Positions 24,801 through 36,700 of a DNA stretch of 64,000 bases are shown here, piece by piece. Positions within the stretch are counted from its first letter, which is position 1; each line of letters opens with the position of its first letter. The notes under the pieces were generated by a model that was not told the DNA's origin, did no database searches, and saw only the letters and a list, made by a program, of their open reading frames with translations. The position numbers and the translations under genes were made by a program. The stretch comes from Triops longicaudatus (Eukaryota; Arthropoda; Branchiopoda; Notostraca; Triopsidae), in contig JAGQDJ010000066.1 of the NCBI GenBank assembly GCA_022885665.1, positions 1 through 64,000 on the forward strand, in the 5' to 3' direction.

Positions 24801-26913
24801 GCAACATGTTGAATAGAACGCAACGTGGGAAAGTGCGTTGAGTTGATGCTATGCCTGGTTACAATTTGCCAGCGATTTTAAACCACCTATTCTAATCGTT
24901 TTTTTTTTTCTTTTCTTTTTCTCGGGATCCCTTTCGGACGTTTTTTTCTGTTGTGCTGGAATTGGTTGGTTTCGGATGGGAAAACCTTGACAGGTCGCTA
25001 TTGAATTCATCGGGAGAAGAGATGAAACTTGATTCGGATGACTCAGATTCCGAGATGGAGCAACCCACCAAAAGAATTGCGCTGCACGAATCTAACATTT
25101 CACGCTACCATCAGGTAACGATTATTCTCCAATCTTTATATTTTTTGCATTATTTTATATATTATTTACGTTTTTTTAATGAGCACTCCTTATTTTATAT
25201 TAAGAGTTTCAATTTCCATGAATGCTCTCGTTATTGTAGAACATTTTTCTTCCTTCAGGAATTTCATGAAGTGTGCTTAATCGGGAAAGGTGAATTCGGT
25301 TCCGTCCATAAGTGTGTCAACCGGCTGGATGGGTGCATCTACGCCATCAAGAAAAGTATTCGACCTGTAGCCGGGAGCGCGAATGAGTAAGTTTTTTGTT
25401 ATATTTTACCACTTTGTTATAGTTGGCCCTTCACTCTTATAAGAAGTGGTTGCATTGAATAGGAATTCTAATTTTCAATCTTATTTTCTTCTGTAAAGAA
25501 AAACGGCATTGAATGAGGTGTATGCACATGCAGTCCTAGGCAAACACCAACACGTCGTGCGTTATTATTCTGCATGGGCTGAGAACGACCACATGATTAT
25601 TCAGAACGAGTTTTGCAATGGTGGAAGCTTGGCAGATGCAATTGAAGAGAACAAACGGTCTAACCGGTTCTTTGAAGAAGCCGAATTGAAGAACGTCCTC
25701 TTGCAAGTCGCCGAGGGATTAAAGTAAGAACCAACTTTCTCTCATTTTCCTTATCTCTTTTCCTTGATGTTGTTGAAGAAGACGAGACCCATTTTCTTTA
25801 AGGGACGCACGTTTCTCAGGTTACTAATCGTTTGTTTTTCATTTCCTTTTCTCTCTGCTAATTCCATTAGGTACATTCATTCCATGCATCTGGTGCACAT
25901 GGACATCAAACCCGGCAACATCTTCATTTCCCGGGAAAGGAAATCATTTTCCAATTCGTATGACTCAGCCGATGATGGCTTTGAGGAGGAAGAAGCTGTC
26001 GAAGAAGAAGTCGTCTACAAGATTGGCGATTTAGGCCATGTAACCTCAGTCAGCAATCCCCAAGTGGAAGAAGGAGATTGTCGTTATCTACCCCAAGAAA
26101 TTCTCCACGAAGAATTCTCTCACTTGTCCAAAGCCGACATATTCGCCTTAGGTAATTTTTTAAATATGTATTTCCCTTTTTCTCTTAAAAATTCTGTAAA
26201 TTATTGGGGGGTAGGGGGAATGTTAACTAGAAATACTACAAAAGGCAAACTTAAACTATGAACATTTGAAATCAAAGTAAATTAATAATTTTTAATATTT
26301 AAATTAGTGTTCCATACATTTGAAATCGAAAGAAAGTTGTGTAAAATAATATGCAAAGAAGAGCACTTACTGCAGAAAATATATTATGATGCTGGGCTAT
26401 TTACTGATATTACTATCAACTGTTGATGTTTTAGACAAAATTATTTACATTTGTCGTGCTTGTGTTGCAGGTCTAACGATTTACGAAGCGGCGGGCGGGG
26501 GTCCGTTGCCGAAAAACGGTGACGAATGGCATTCAATCCGGGACGGGAAGTTGAAACCTTTGCCGCGCTACAGCAAAGATTTTAACGACTTGCTGAAGTT
26601 GATGATTCATCCTAACCCTGAAATGCGGCCCAGTGCGGCCGTTTTAGTCCAACACCGCGTGCTTTGTCCGTTCGGGAACAAAACGAAAGCCCAGTTGCGT
26701 AAAGAATTGAACGAAGAACGGTTAAAGAATGAAATGCTTTCGAAACAATTGCAAGAAGCTGCCAAATGCTTGCAAAGTTTTGCTCCGACACCCATCCCCG
26801 AAAATAACTCCCCAGTCCCACCCTCCCTCATGACGTCACGGTCGCAATCGGAACGAACAACTCGCCTGATCGGCAAGAAAATCAACCGAAGTCATAGCAC
26901 GACCAATTTCTAA
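18806..26913 (+). CDS. Wee1: Wee1 mitotic inhibitor kinase, 665 aa
   Basis: Wee1 phosphorylates Cdk1 on its inhibitory Tyr15 in the nucleus and delays mitosis. Six exons join in phase: 18806-19605, 24994-25114, 25259-25386, 25499-25723, 25871-26151, 26471-26913. Exon 1 encodes a disordered acidic Ser/Pro/Gln-rich regulatory N-terminus ending in the conserved NPFTP motif. The kinase domain starts at residue 308: glycine loop GKGEFGSV (316-323), ATP-binding Lys338 in YAIKKS, catalytic Asp436 in HMDIKPGN, Mg-binding Asp478 in the Wee1-specific DLGH, then VEEGDCRYL. The C-terminus carries the conserved TTRLIGKKINRSHS-type tail. An acidic insert lies between about residues 456 and 471. The length compares with 646 aa in human WEE1. 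The first in-frame ATG in the exon is used; a longer frame upstream begins with GTG, not ATG. It converges with the HINT gene. Confidence 0.97.
19606..24993 (+). other. Wee1 intron 1, 5.4 kb
   Basis: This is by far the largest intron of the gene; the other four are 112-319 bp. It is AT-rich with many short frames but none with a recognisable domain on either strand. It may hold regulatory elements or an alternative first exon; nothing specific was identified. Confidence 0.6.
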
Positions 26914-27681
26914 TTAACTCTACTCCTATCTGACGTGAGAATGACGAAAGACAGACAAGCGAGAAGATTTCTATTGAAGACAATGGTTTGCATGGTACAA
27001 TGGATGTCGACTGTGATTACGAGTGATATGAGCGTCAATCGATTGTTTGCCCCTCCACCTGCTCCGTTTATGGTATGTTGAATGAAAGGAAAGGAGGAAT
27101 AATGACAATTTAATGTTATTAAAAAAAGCAAAAAATGAAAAAAGTTTGTTGATTCATCGGTCAAGTTTTCCGTCATAAATTTGTCCTCGGATTTTTTTAA
27201 TACTGTGTTTTTATGCTACGTGTTTTTACGGGTTAAAAGAAGCGTCAACTGTTTTTCCCTACTACTAAATTCCTAAGTATATATATTGAGTTTTAATTTA
27301 AATATGCGAGGAAAAACAGGAAATCTTTGCACGGAAAAATGTTTGATACTCAAGAGTGTCCATGTATTTTTTCTGTCGTTTCTTTATGACCCATGCCAAT
27401 TTTGTATATTCAATACTTGCCATACATCAGTGTGCTTGAAACCCTCTCCTAAAACCCTTGTACCCCTTTTACGCGCTGAACAAATTCTATGTTTTTGGGA
27501 TGTTGAGTTGTTACTATTCAAGGAAAATGGAAGAAGAAAAATAAACAAATAAGCGTTCGTAATTTGCGCTGGAGAAAAAAAAATCCATACACTTTCAAGA
27601 AAATTTAAAACAAGAAAATCTACTTTACTCGAAACACAAAAGCAAGCCTAATCAGACTTATAAGTATATCAGTGGTATAAA
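26914..27681. other. Convergent 3' region of Wee1 and HINT
   Basis: The Wee1 and HINT stop codons face each other 768 bp apart. Both 3' untranslated regions must lie here. Plus-strand AATAAA near 27540 and minus-strand candidates nearby could serve as polyadenylation signals. No extra gene is supported. Confidence 0.55.
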
Positions 27682-28556
27682 TTAGCCAGGTGGCCAATCC
27701 ATCTGGCGGCCGCCCAACACGTGAATATGCAGGTGGTAAACCGATTGACAACCGTTTTTGCCATCATTGATCACTAATTGGAAAAAGCAAATTAATAAAG
27801 AGAAAAATGTGGTATTTCAAGAAAGTTACCAAGCCTGTAACCGTCCTTGAGTTCCAATTGCTCAGCAACGCGTTTGGCTACCAAGAGCATATGTCCAAGA
27901 AGCTATAACAAAGAGGAGAATCGTTATTTTTTGTTCCATAGAGCTCACGGGCTAATGCCTTCGTTTGCATCGTGAGCCGAAAAGGGAAAGTAAAATAAAT
28001 CCTGCATGATTTGTTGCATTTTATAGTAAAACCGTACTGAAGTCACATATTTTTTAAGCTACGTATTGAATTTTGCAGTAAAGCTGCCTCAAGACTGGAT
28101 GTCAAATTTACGAAAAGTAAGCATGCTTTACCATCTCGTCTTCTTCGCCAGCCTTGGACAATTGAGGGATGGGTTTAATGGGGATGACGAGGAAATGGAC
28201 GGGCGCTTGAGGGCTAACATCATGAAAGGCGAGACAGTGGTCATCACGATAGATGATTTTAGCCGGAATGATTCCATCAATGATTTTGCCGAAAATGGTG
28301 TTCCCCGAAACCTGGCCCGCTGCTTGATGAGCGGCAGCTGTTTGGGCCTTTTCGACCTCGTCGCTCATTTTGAGTGGACTAACCTATGAATAAGAAAGAA
28401 AAAACGACTATATTATGATTCTGGAAATAACGAAGAGAAGTAGGAGGCCAATAATACTTGGTTTTGACTTACTGTCAACGAGCGGCAGGTAATTGTGGGC
28501 GCGAGTGTTCTAATCAGCTGTTTGATGATAAACGTCGAACGAGATCTCGCTAACAT
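27682..28556 (-). CDS. HINT: HIT-family nucleotide hydrolase (HINT1/HINT2 type) with N-terminal leader, 166 aa
   Basis: HINT proteins hydrolyse purine nucleoside phosphoramidates and acyl-adenylates. Four exons join in phase: 28556-28473, 28383-28132, 27902-27830, 27773-27682. Residues 34-166 match HINT1: FGKIIDGIIPAKIIYRDD, then the KP-x-P-QLS and LLGHML regions, then the HIT motif HLHIHVL with the expected nucleophile His152, and the C-terminal GGRQMDWPPG. Exon 1 adds about 28 residues rich in Arg, Ser, Thr and hydrophobics with no acidic residue, which looks like a mitochondrial targeting leader as in HINT2. Exon 2 has its own ATG (28368), exactly where HINT1 proteins begin, so a cytosolic form is possible from that start. 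An in-frame ATG further upstream (28667) would give a longer leader. Confidence 0.93.
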
Positions 28557-28738
28557 CGTGCGTGAGAACTGGGAGATAGTTAAAAAGAGAACTAAGTACC
28601 GCGAAAAGTCTACCTTGTACTCTAAATAGGAAACTTTGCACGGCTTATTTCGCGAATCAAACTTCATGTTTGATCATAGAAAAACTTTGCCTACTGCAAG
28701 TTCCCGTAATTAATCATTACGTTCATATAATCAGTAAT

Positions 28739-28881
28739 CAGGCCCGTAACCAGGGGGAGGCTGGGAGGTAGACCGCCCCACCTCCCGAAATGTTTGTTTT
28801 ATAATGGTGAAGATAGTCCAATACAATTGCATTTTAACCTTCCCCCACCCACCCTGAACTGAAATCCTGTCTACTGGCCTG
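28739..28881. mobile_element. Short non-autonomous DNA transposon (MITE), hAT-like
   Basis: A 143-bp element with 16-bp imperfect terminal inverted repeats: left CAGGCCCGTAACCAGG, and right end, read in reverse complement, CAGGCCAGTAGACAGG (13 of 16 identical). Ends beginning CAGG followed by GTAxCCAGG are common for hAT-type elements. The 8-bp flanks (TCAGTAAT and TCTGTGGT) agree at five positions, compatible with a decayed 8-bp target duplication. The interior is G/C-rich on the left, with a small inverted repeat GGGAGGT/ACCTCCC. No coding capacity. Confidence 0.45.
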
Positions 28882-30129
28882 TCTGTGGTATTAGTACTTT
28901 CTCGTGTAGTTTACAGGGGATTCCAGATGTTAAATTTTTCTACCGGAACAGAATAAATGAGCAAATTGACAAATAAAATACGAGTAAGTCCGAACTAAGC
29001 AGAGTTCGTATAGAATTTGTAACTAATAAACTTGAAACATTCGAGTTAAAAAAATATACTGATTAAATAATGCAGGCTATCTTTTAAAGGTATTGGAAAT
29101 GAATGAAGGTTACCCGAAGAAATACTGTAGGTAAAAACTGAACGCATAGCTCTTCTTACCAGAAACTGATATTTTTTTTTTCGCCCAACAAATATGCAAG
29201 AATGTTTGTCGGAAACAAATAATAGAGCAGTTTGGTCGATGTTTTTAAAGTAGCTACAAAGGAGACAGTTTAATTCAAAAGTTGTAGTTATATAAAGTGT
29301 TTAACTTGTTTGTATTTTTTTATTTTTGTAAACGTCTGTCGATCATGATATAACGCGAAGCTTTTTCCGTGCTACTCGTGCAATATTGATCAGGCAGAGT
29401 AATGACGATTCCGAACGATACATGCAAACTTGCTAACATTTAGTTTTGTTAACTGGAGAAACCTATTCGTGAGCACTGTGCTAATGTAAACCGTATATCG
29501 TGTCACAGCGTAACATTACTGGTATTTTGTTTCTCATAAGAACCGTACCATTTTTGCCATTGCCTTCGGTTGTGTGAATACTGAAGAAAAAAAATGACTG
29601 TAAAGACTCATACCCGTCAGTGACACTATTATTCCCGTAAGAGCTTCCAGTTTCCTCTGTCCAACTCGGTCAGATTCTGGTTATTTGTGAGGTAGCGGAC
29701 AATTGCGAGGTCGCGGAGGATTAAATAGGATTAACGGTCTAAGGTGACTTTCTAGAAAAACTAGGAAGAATTGTATAGTCACTAAAACTTTTATCTGGTT
29801 GTAGTTAACATTACTATATCAGCAGGCTGCTTAAGGCTATGGGACTGACCAGTCGGCTTGTCTTTGAGTGGTCTTGGGTTTAACCGAAGTGACTATTTGT
29901 GTCACGCAGGAGTACCGATTGAGTAACAATAGTATATCCTTATATGCTTGTATTAAATATTGTATTAATAGTGCATTATAAAGTAAATTAACATTACAAT
30001 AAACTGGTGAAATGTGAAAGAATGGTGAAAGTTGAAAGGCTTAATTCCGTTAGGAAATGCGATTAAATAAGAAAACATTATTTATTTATTTTTGGTCAGG
30101 AGGTTTTGGCATATTTGTTGCTGATATCC

Positions 30130-30340
30130 TTAGTCGGTTATTATCCGGATATATACGTTAAAAGACATTGAGTGGGGAATGAAAACTACGTGGTATTATG
30201 CGAGTCGTGTCATTAACCGAGTTGACATAATCCGAAGTTAGTCTCAATTACATTAAATGGGGGTGAAATAAGACTTGAGATTGTCTTGTAATTAAGTGGG
30301 TCTTGTTTTCATCCGAGGTGCAATTACGTAGGTTCCACTG
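30130..30340. mobile_element. Decayed pogo/Tigger-like element end
   Basis: The right end, read in reverse complement, starts CAGTGGAACCT and is followed outward by TA, the target of Tc1/mariner-pogo elements. Inside there are several related phrases (TTATCCGGATATA, TTAACCGAGTTGACA, ATAATCCGAAGTTAG) of the kind found in the long ends of these elements. The left terminus was not found, so the boundary at 30130 is approximate. Confidence 0.3.
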
Positions 30341-30743
30341 TATAAGAAGCACATAAGTACTGCGCAGTGCCTGACGCCAAAGACCCAGTGATGAATCTTG
30401 AGCAACGATTAAACAGCGAGCTCTTCCAAAGTAGAATTTTATCTTCTGTATCCGACGAAATTATATTTTACTGTTGCAAGACGCGACAGCACATACACAC
30501 AAAAAGTAAATCAAACCTTCATGCACAATTTGCGTTTGGTCCATTGGACAAATTAACACAGTCTACAAAGGATACGTACAGCATCTACAGAAATTCTGTA
30601 GCAATCAATAATTTACGAATCATGACAAAAGAAATTTAAATGTGTCGACTTTCAAGAGAAAAAGTGAGGGACCTAGAACTTGACCAAAGGAGGGAAGTTC
30701 AAAGACGACTTTAATGTAACAGCTGTTTTTTTCACTCCAGGGC

Positions 30744-33700
30744 TCAACAATCGGTTCTTTTGATATAATCAGAGCGTTCACGGCTTTCCTTGCCAGGTGC
30801 AAGACTCTTCTCAAGGCACCTTAAGCTTGACTGGATCTGGATATTGATATCCATAAGCAAACTGCAGGTATCTTGCAGGACTGCCTCGCTAGGTGCGATT
30901 GACCATACCGGCACTGCAATAGCGTTAAAAATGGTAAAGTTTTAAGTGAAAAGTTGCATTAATTTTCGTTTTAAGAAAGGCAAAACAGAAGAAAACTTAC
31001 TAGAGTTTTTGTTTGCAATGTACAGCGCGTAGATTTTTAAAATCGTACTAATTTCTTCGTCATCAGTGTTACCAAATGTACCAGACGGCCAAACAGACCT
31101 AGAAACACGTACACAATTAACACAACCAACAACTGTTAGCTTATTAGTGAAACAGCTCACTAAAGGACATACGAAACAAAACAATAAAAGTTGTATATTA
31201 GTCTACAGGGACAAACTAATTTACAAGAAAAATGTAGGATAGAATCAGTTGACTGCAGAATGAGATCAAGTGGAAAATAAGCCATATTATATCACAATAC
31301 ATCCACTCAAAATTCTTATAAAACAACAGAATTGTGTCTCAAGTGTTTTCTTTTCAAACAAATAGTAAATTCCATTGAGAGCACGAACCTTTGTTGTCGA
31401 GTGACTCGAAGAGCTTTGGCTAGCCGTTTGTTGAGCAGGAGCTCAAGTAAATGGTACTCGACATCTTGGCGTCGCGAATCTTCTAAGCTTTCTTCGTTTA
31501 GGCTTTCACCTTCTCGAGAATCTTCTTTCGGTGTTGGTGTACCACACTCTGGATCCAACTCTACTTCTTCCAACGCTTGGTAGAGGCCAGTTCTCAATGA
31601 ATTTATATCTTCTGAGATGTCCATCATCTTTTTATAAAAAAGGTAAAAGAAAACATTGCATTTGAAATAATAAACAACAAACGGCTGGCGCAACGTACCA
31701 GTTCAAACCTCTTTACAGAAACACATGGCATATTTTTGGATTTTTTTAAATTTGTAATTTCACTACTAGAACTTCCATTAAACATTTATGGACTTACTTG
31801 GCTTCCAGAAGCTGCTAATGACAACAGACCCAAAAGTTTCGCGAAACTTTCGAGTAGCATCAAAGCCTGGAATTGCAACTTGTACAAAAGTCGGCAAAGG
31901 TCGATATGTTGTTCATCACATGTTTGTTCAGGGAAAGTTTCACCCATTTGCTGCAACTTTAACGTAGACTGGACCAATCCTAAACACTGCAATTTGAATG
32001 CAAAATATTTCAGTTAACTACTGCAGTTACAAATCCTTTAACATCGAGCATTTCCGCTTCATAACGGTCAGTATTACACTTTAACAGAAGAAATCCCCAT
32101 GACACAAGGTTACAGTCCTGTAGTACAGAAAGTTTTACTTACTTCTAAAGCGTGTTCTCTGCGGTCGAAACACGTTTCATAATGTTCTTGTAGCTCTAAG
32201 ATGGCAAACCTTAGGCGTTCCCAAGCACGGCCTTCTACTGGAAGTGGTCCGTCGCCTGGGGCTAGGCAAAGGATCGTTGGACAATCCACGCCCGTTACTA
32301 ACATCTGTGCTCCATTTTGGAATAAAACCGCTAAGGCAAGCAACGATTCTTTTCCTGGACCTTGGCACATGGACAAATAATGACAACACTCTCTGGACAC
32401 ACTTGATACCTTAACTCGCAAATCCTATACAAATGACAAATAACAATCAATACGGGTTAATTACTACCAACAGCTTTCAGAAAACTTAAGAAAAGCTGCA
32501 TTCTGAGCCAATAACTGGCTAGTTTTGTCAAAGTTCAATTTTTCTCGATTCACATATTTTTAGAATATTTTTTTCCGATGCCGGTCTAGGCTCTCGCTTA
32601 TTTAGCATATTTTGTTTTACCTTGTATAAGTTATTGAATAACGGAAACGCTGACAAAAGACTACTACTCCACGCAGTGGGGGAACTGCTGACTAAATTTT
32701 GAAGCAACTGCCTCCATTGGTGATCCGGATCGTCGGCACTCGACAACGTCAGGTTCGAAGGCAAGGAAACGGTGATAGGACGAAACGTAGGTGGCGTCGC
32801 TTGCATCGAACCAATCCCTGGGGATAAGTTACACGGTGTGACATCCCCCAGATCTCCTTCGCTACATTCGCTATGCCTAAAACAGCAAATACGCAAACGT
32901 TTTACTGAAGCCTGCTACAAACTATGCTCAATTATACACTACGTAACTTTCTGCTAACGATACGCTATCATAATTACTACAGTAGAAAAATAAAATTAAT
33001 TACGAAGAATCTGAGTGAATGCTCGAATGACGTCGACCCAAATCCAACGGCAAGGAAGTTGGCGGGAATATTACTGCACTGCTACTCCCACCCCCGCTTA
33101 AGCCGCCAGCCGAGTCGCTTCGTGGAATACCCACTCCACCAGTGACGACATCATCCAAGGGTGATACTGAACCCAACTCATCATCTGACGATTCTTCAAC
33201 CCGGTGTGGCTAACAAGAAAAAGAAAATTACATGAAAATACAGAAGTGTAGAAAAAAAACACAACTCGCATTTACTTTGCGAATCATGACTGGCGTGGCT
33301 TCTGCAGTGGTATTGGCATCACCTTCGGTATCGAGATTGTTCAAGGAATGGCGATGAACGCCCCAGTTAAAGCGATCTAAGCTTTCACCCTAAATAATGA
33401 AAAACTCGCTGATTACTCCTACCCTTCCATCTTCAATATTTTTGTGGTAGTAACGTTGCTCTTTTATTTCTGTGAGATTTTTTTAACGCTTTAAACTAGA
33501 TTAAATGCTTGTGAATATTCACAAATATTTTACCTCTTCACTTTCGAGTTCATATTCCAAGAAATCGAAATCCTTGAAGACACCAAACTGCTGATCTGTT
33601 GTGACAGAGTCATCCAACTTGCTGTCGCCGGACAAATCTTGCTGCGTCGACATCTCTTCTGTCGAAGACGCCATACTAGACTGCCGTTCCAGTAACTCCG

Positions 33701-36700
33701 AGCTCTGGCTAAAGATCACCTGAAACACCCCATGTTACCTTATTAGTGCACAAATTCTTTCAAAATCCGAGCGGTTATTTTTTCGTAGCACAGAAGTAGG
33801 CAAGCAACCCAAGATAAAGCATAGGAAAAATTCCGATATGGAATACCGTAATGCATGCAATCAAGCTTCTACTGTAAGAAAAGGATAAAACCTTGTGCTA
33901 TAGAAACTCAAACTTCTATAGTGAGTCATCTTAATGCAAGATGAGGCCAAGTATCTACGAAAACTGCTGAAAAGCCAGGTGAGAAGGAGCCAATAAGCTA
34001 AACAAATAAAAAAGTCGTGTTTTCGGGTTTTGTGATACCCATTGATAGTATTAGCAGCGGAGTATTAGTTATTACCTTGCCCGTTTCTCGATCCACGAAG
34101 AAGACCCACTACAGAGAAAGATACAATAGGAACTTAAGACAGACTACAACCATCATGCAAGAAGAAATACACCCACTTTTATTCCTTTGTCTCCCAATTT
34201 TATCATCTTACTTAGTTTGACATTTGTATGAACCAGATGTTTTAAACCGGTAATTTGACGACGAATTTTTTCTACAAGACAGATTCCGAGCCTAACTGAA
34301 GAAAGAAAGGAAACACCCACATTCCGTACAATCATTTCCACCTTGCTAAAAACTACTCCAGTTCATTTCCAAAAAAATCATTCATTTCAAAAGGAGAAAA
34401 AATTTTAAAGAAAAATGGGGGAAATGGTTAGTTGAAGCCTTTACACCCATAGAGCCATTTGAACATTCAAAAACGATATGAGAGCGATCTCTATGCTCGT
34501 TACAATACTTACCGAAGGGCTTTTCGGTAGTCCAACCTTCTGTCCGCAGGATGTTAACAAATTCACCAAAGATTCCCTTACACGTGCCTTTGAGAAAACG
34601 AACAAATAATTGGGAAGAGTTTTTGAAATTAAATGCAATAAATACTATAGCTGTTAAGATCTAAAACTTGGTAGGTATATTGAAAACTATAGGTGAATTG
34701 TTTACTTGAGATAACCAAGGACGTTTCCATCCAGAAACGGACGAGCTATCGGCCGAGGAAAGCGAAACAGATCGCCGGGGTGAGCATATGCCTTCTTCTT
34801 CCTTCTTGGACGCCTTTTTGTCTGCGTTCTTAGTTTCGTCCTTCGGTTGCTGTTGGTTTACGGTACCCGACGAAGTGTTCTGGTGCAACTTACGTCCAAT
34901 AACGGGCGTTTGGGATAGATCGTAGGTAAATTCCATTGTCCGACCTTTTCAATGAAAGAAACCGATGTACATTTCTACGTCCTGAAATCTACAGCTGTGC
35001 CTCTTTAACGAACATAATGCGTGCAAAAATTTCCTTGGCAACGCAACACAAGCAGAAATTTGCATAACGAGTACGGAATGTGTCTTTTCACGAAGAGCTT
35101 TCATACGGATTTTTTTTAAAAATATGCTAAGAAACAGACGGTTCAAATTTTGTCCAAAAAAGTCCAAACCTGGGAGTTCTTTCTTGGCGAAAAGTTCTGA
35201 ATCCCCGAAAGAGGAGGAGCCGGAGGAATTGTCACCCCAAAGTGAGCTATGACCCGATGATGATGTCACTGGTGGAGCTACTAATGAGGACGATCGCGTC
35301 ACGACGAGTTTCAAAATTTTTAATGCTTCTTTCCAGTGCGGTCCGTCCACGTATTTGGCAATTACACGTAACAGCTCAGAATTAATTTGAGGTGCGGCCA
35401 CAGGAACATTCACATCCACGTAATGTAACATACAGTGGATAATGCTAAGTATTGGCAATTGCACCGAGCTGGGACCTTTCTCTAATACCTAAAAAATACA
35501 ATAATATTTTACTCTTAAATTTCTGAAATCTTCGAAATTTTTTATACAAAAAATTTACTTCAACTAGGAAAGCCAACATTGTCAAGCCCATTGAGGCATA
35601 CGTATCGTGTAAGTACTTAACAACACATTTAGTCCACTGGAAGCTTTCTTTGCTGAACGTGCGGCGGCTGTACAACGTCATCACTGTAGCTAAGTTTTCC
35701 AATTTTTTTGTCTTTTCTGTGCTCACCTACAAAGATAATAACAAGGAAAACATAAACGAATTGAAAAAATAAATAAATATAATAAGAGCAGTATAAAACT
35801 CCCTATGATCCCAAGTCTTACTTGAGCAATATTCTCCGCACTGCGGATACACAATGGCGTGGCATCTTCGTAATTCAAGACCATATAGGGTAAAAGAGCC
35901 ATAACATTAATAGGAAACGCGGTTTGTGTCGGATCAATGACGCTGATATCCAACAGTAACGTAAACTGCGACAAGAGATTCAAAGTAGCTTCGTACGTAT
36001 TAGGATTCGTACACCCTTTCAAAAGAACACCATGAACCCCAGGGAAAGTGCTCCATTTCAATTGCGGAAGCAATTTCTCCACCTATCAGAAATACATTTA
36101 CACTAAAATAGCAACACGCGGAAGATATATTACACAACATCATGTCTAGAGGCATAAAGGTTGGGAGAGTAAACAAAAAAGAACAAATAAAATATAAAAA
36201 ATACACGCAAAAACATCACAACTAACTTCACCAGATAAACAGATAACTAATTAAAGTGTGTTAAAGAATAAATTTTAAAAATCGTAAGAATCGAAAAAAT
36301 GTACCTTATCTCTACAGTCGGGCCGATCCAAGGGTAATCTATTTAATACGCGTTCAAGCAGACGTAATGCCAACAAAAACTCGTGCTCATAATCCGATTC
36401 CAGCAGACAAACCGCAATCCAGAACAGTTGCGCCAATAGCGCAAGTTTATCTTCCTGCGCTCCGCCTTCCAAAGCTTTTAGCGACTGCGCCGAACGTGAA
36501 CGCGACAGATTACTGCTTTTCCCTCTATCTGCGTCCGTTCCACTCCTACACCGCAACCCATCTAAAGAAAATAAAGAAAATTCCATAACTATAACACACA
36601 AATAATAAATTGTAACTATAGCGTAAAAAATTCTCAAATTATAGCATAACAAAAAATCTTTTGGTAAAAATCTTTAAAGTCAAAGACAAATTGCCCCGGG

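Larger units (their letters stand above)
28557..30743. other. Intergenic between HINT and Furry, with transposon remnants
   Basis: HINT reads leftward and Furry ends at the right edge. No gene was recognised; a plus-strand frame at 30367-30639 lacks any domain. Two short DNA-transposon remnants are listed separately. Confidence 0.5.
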
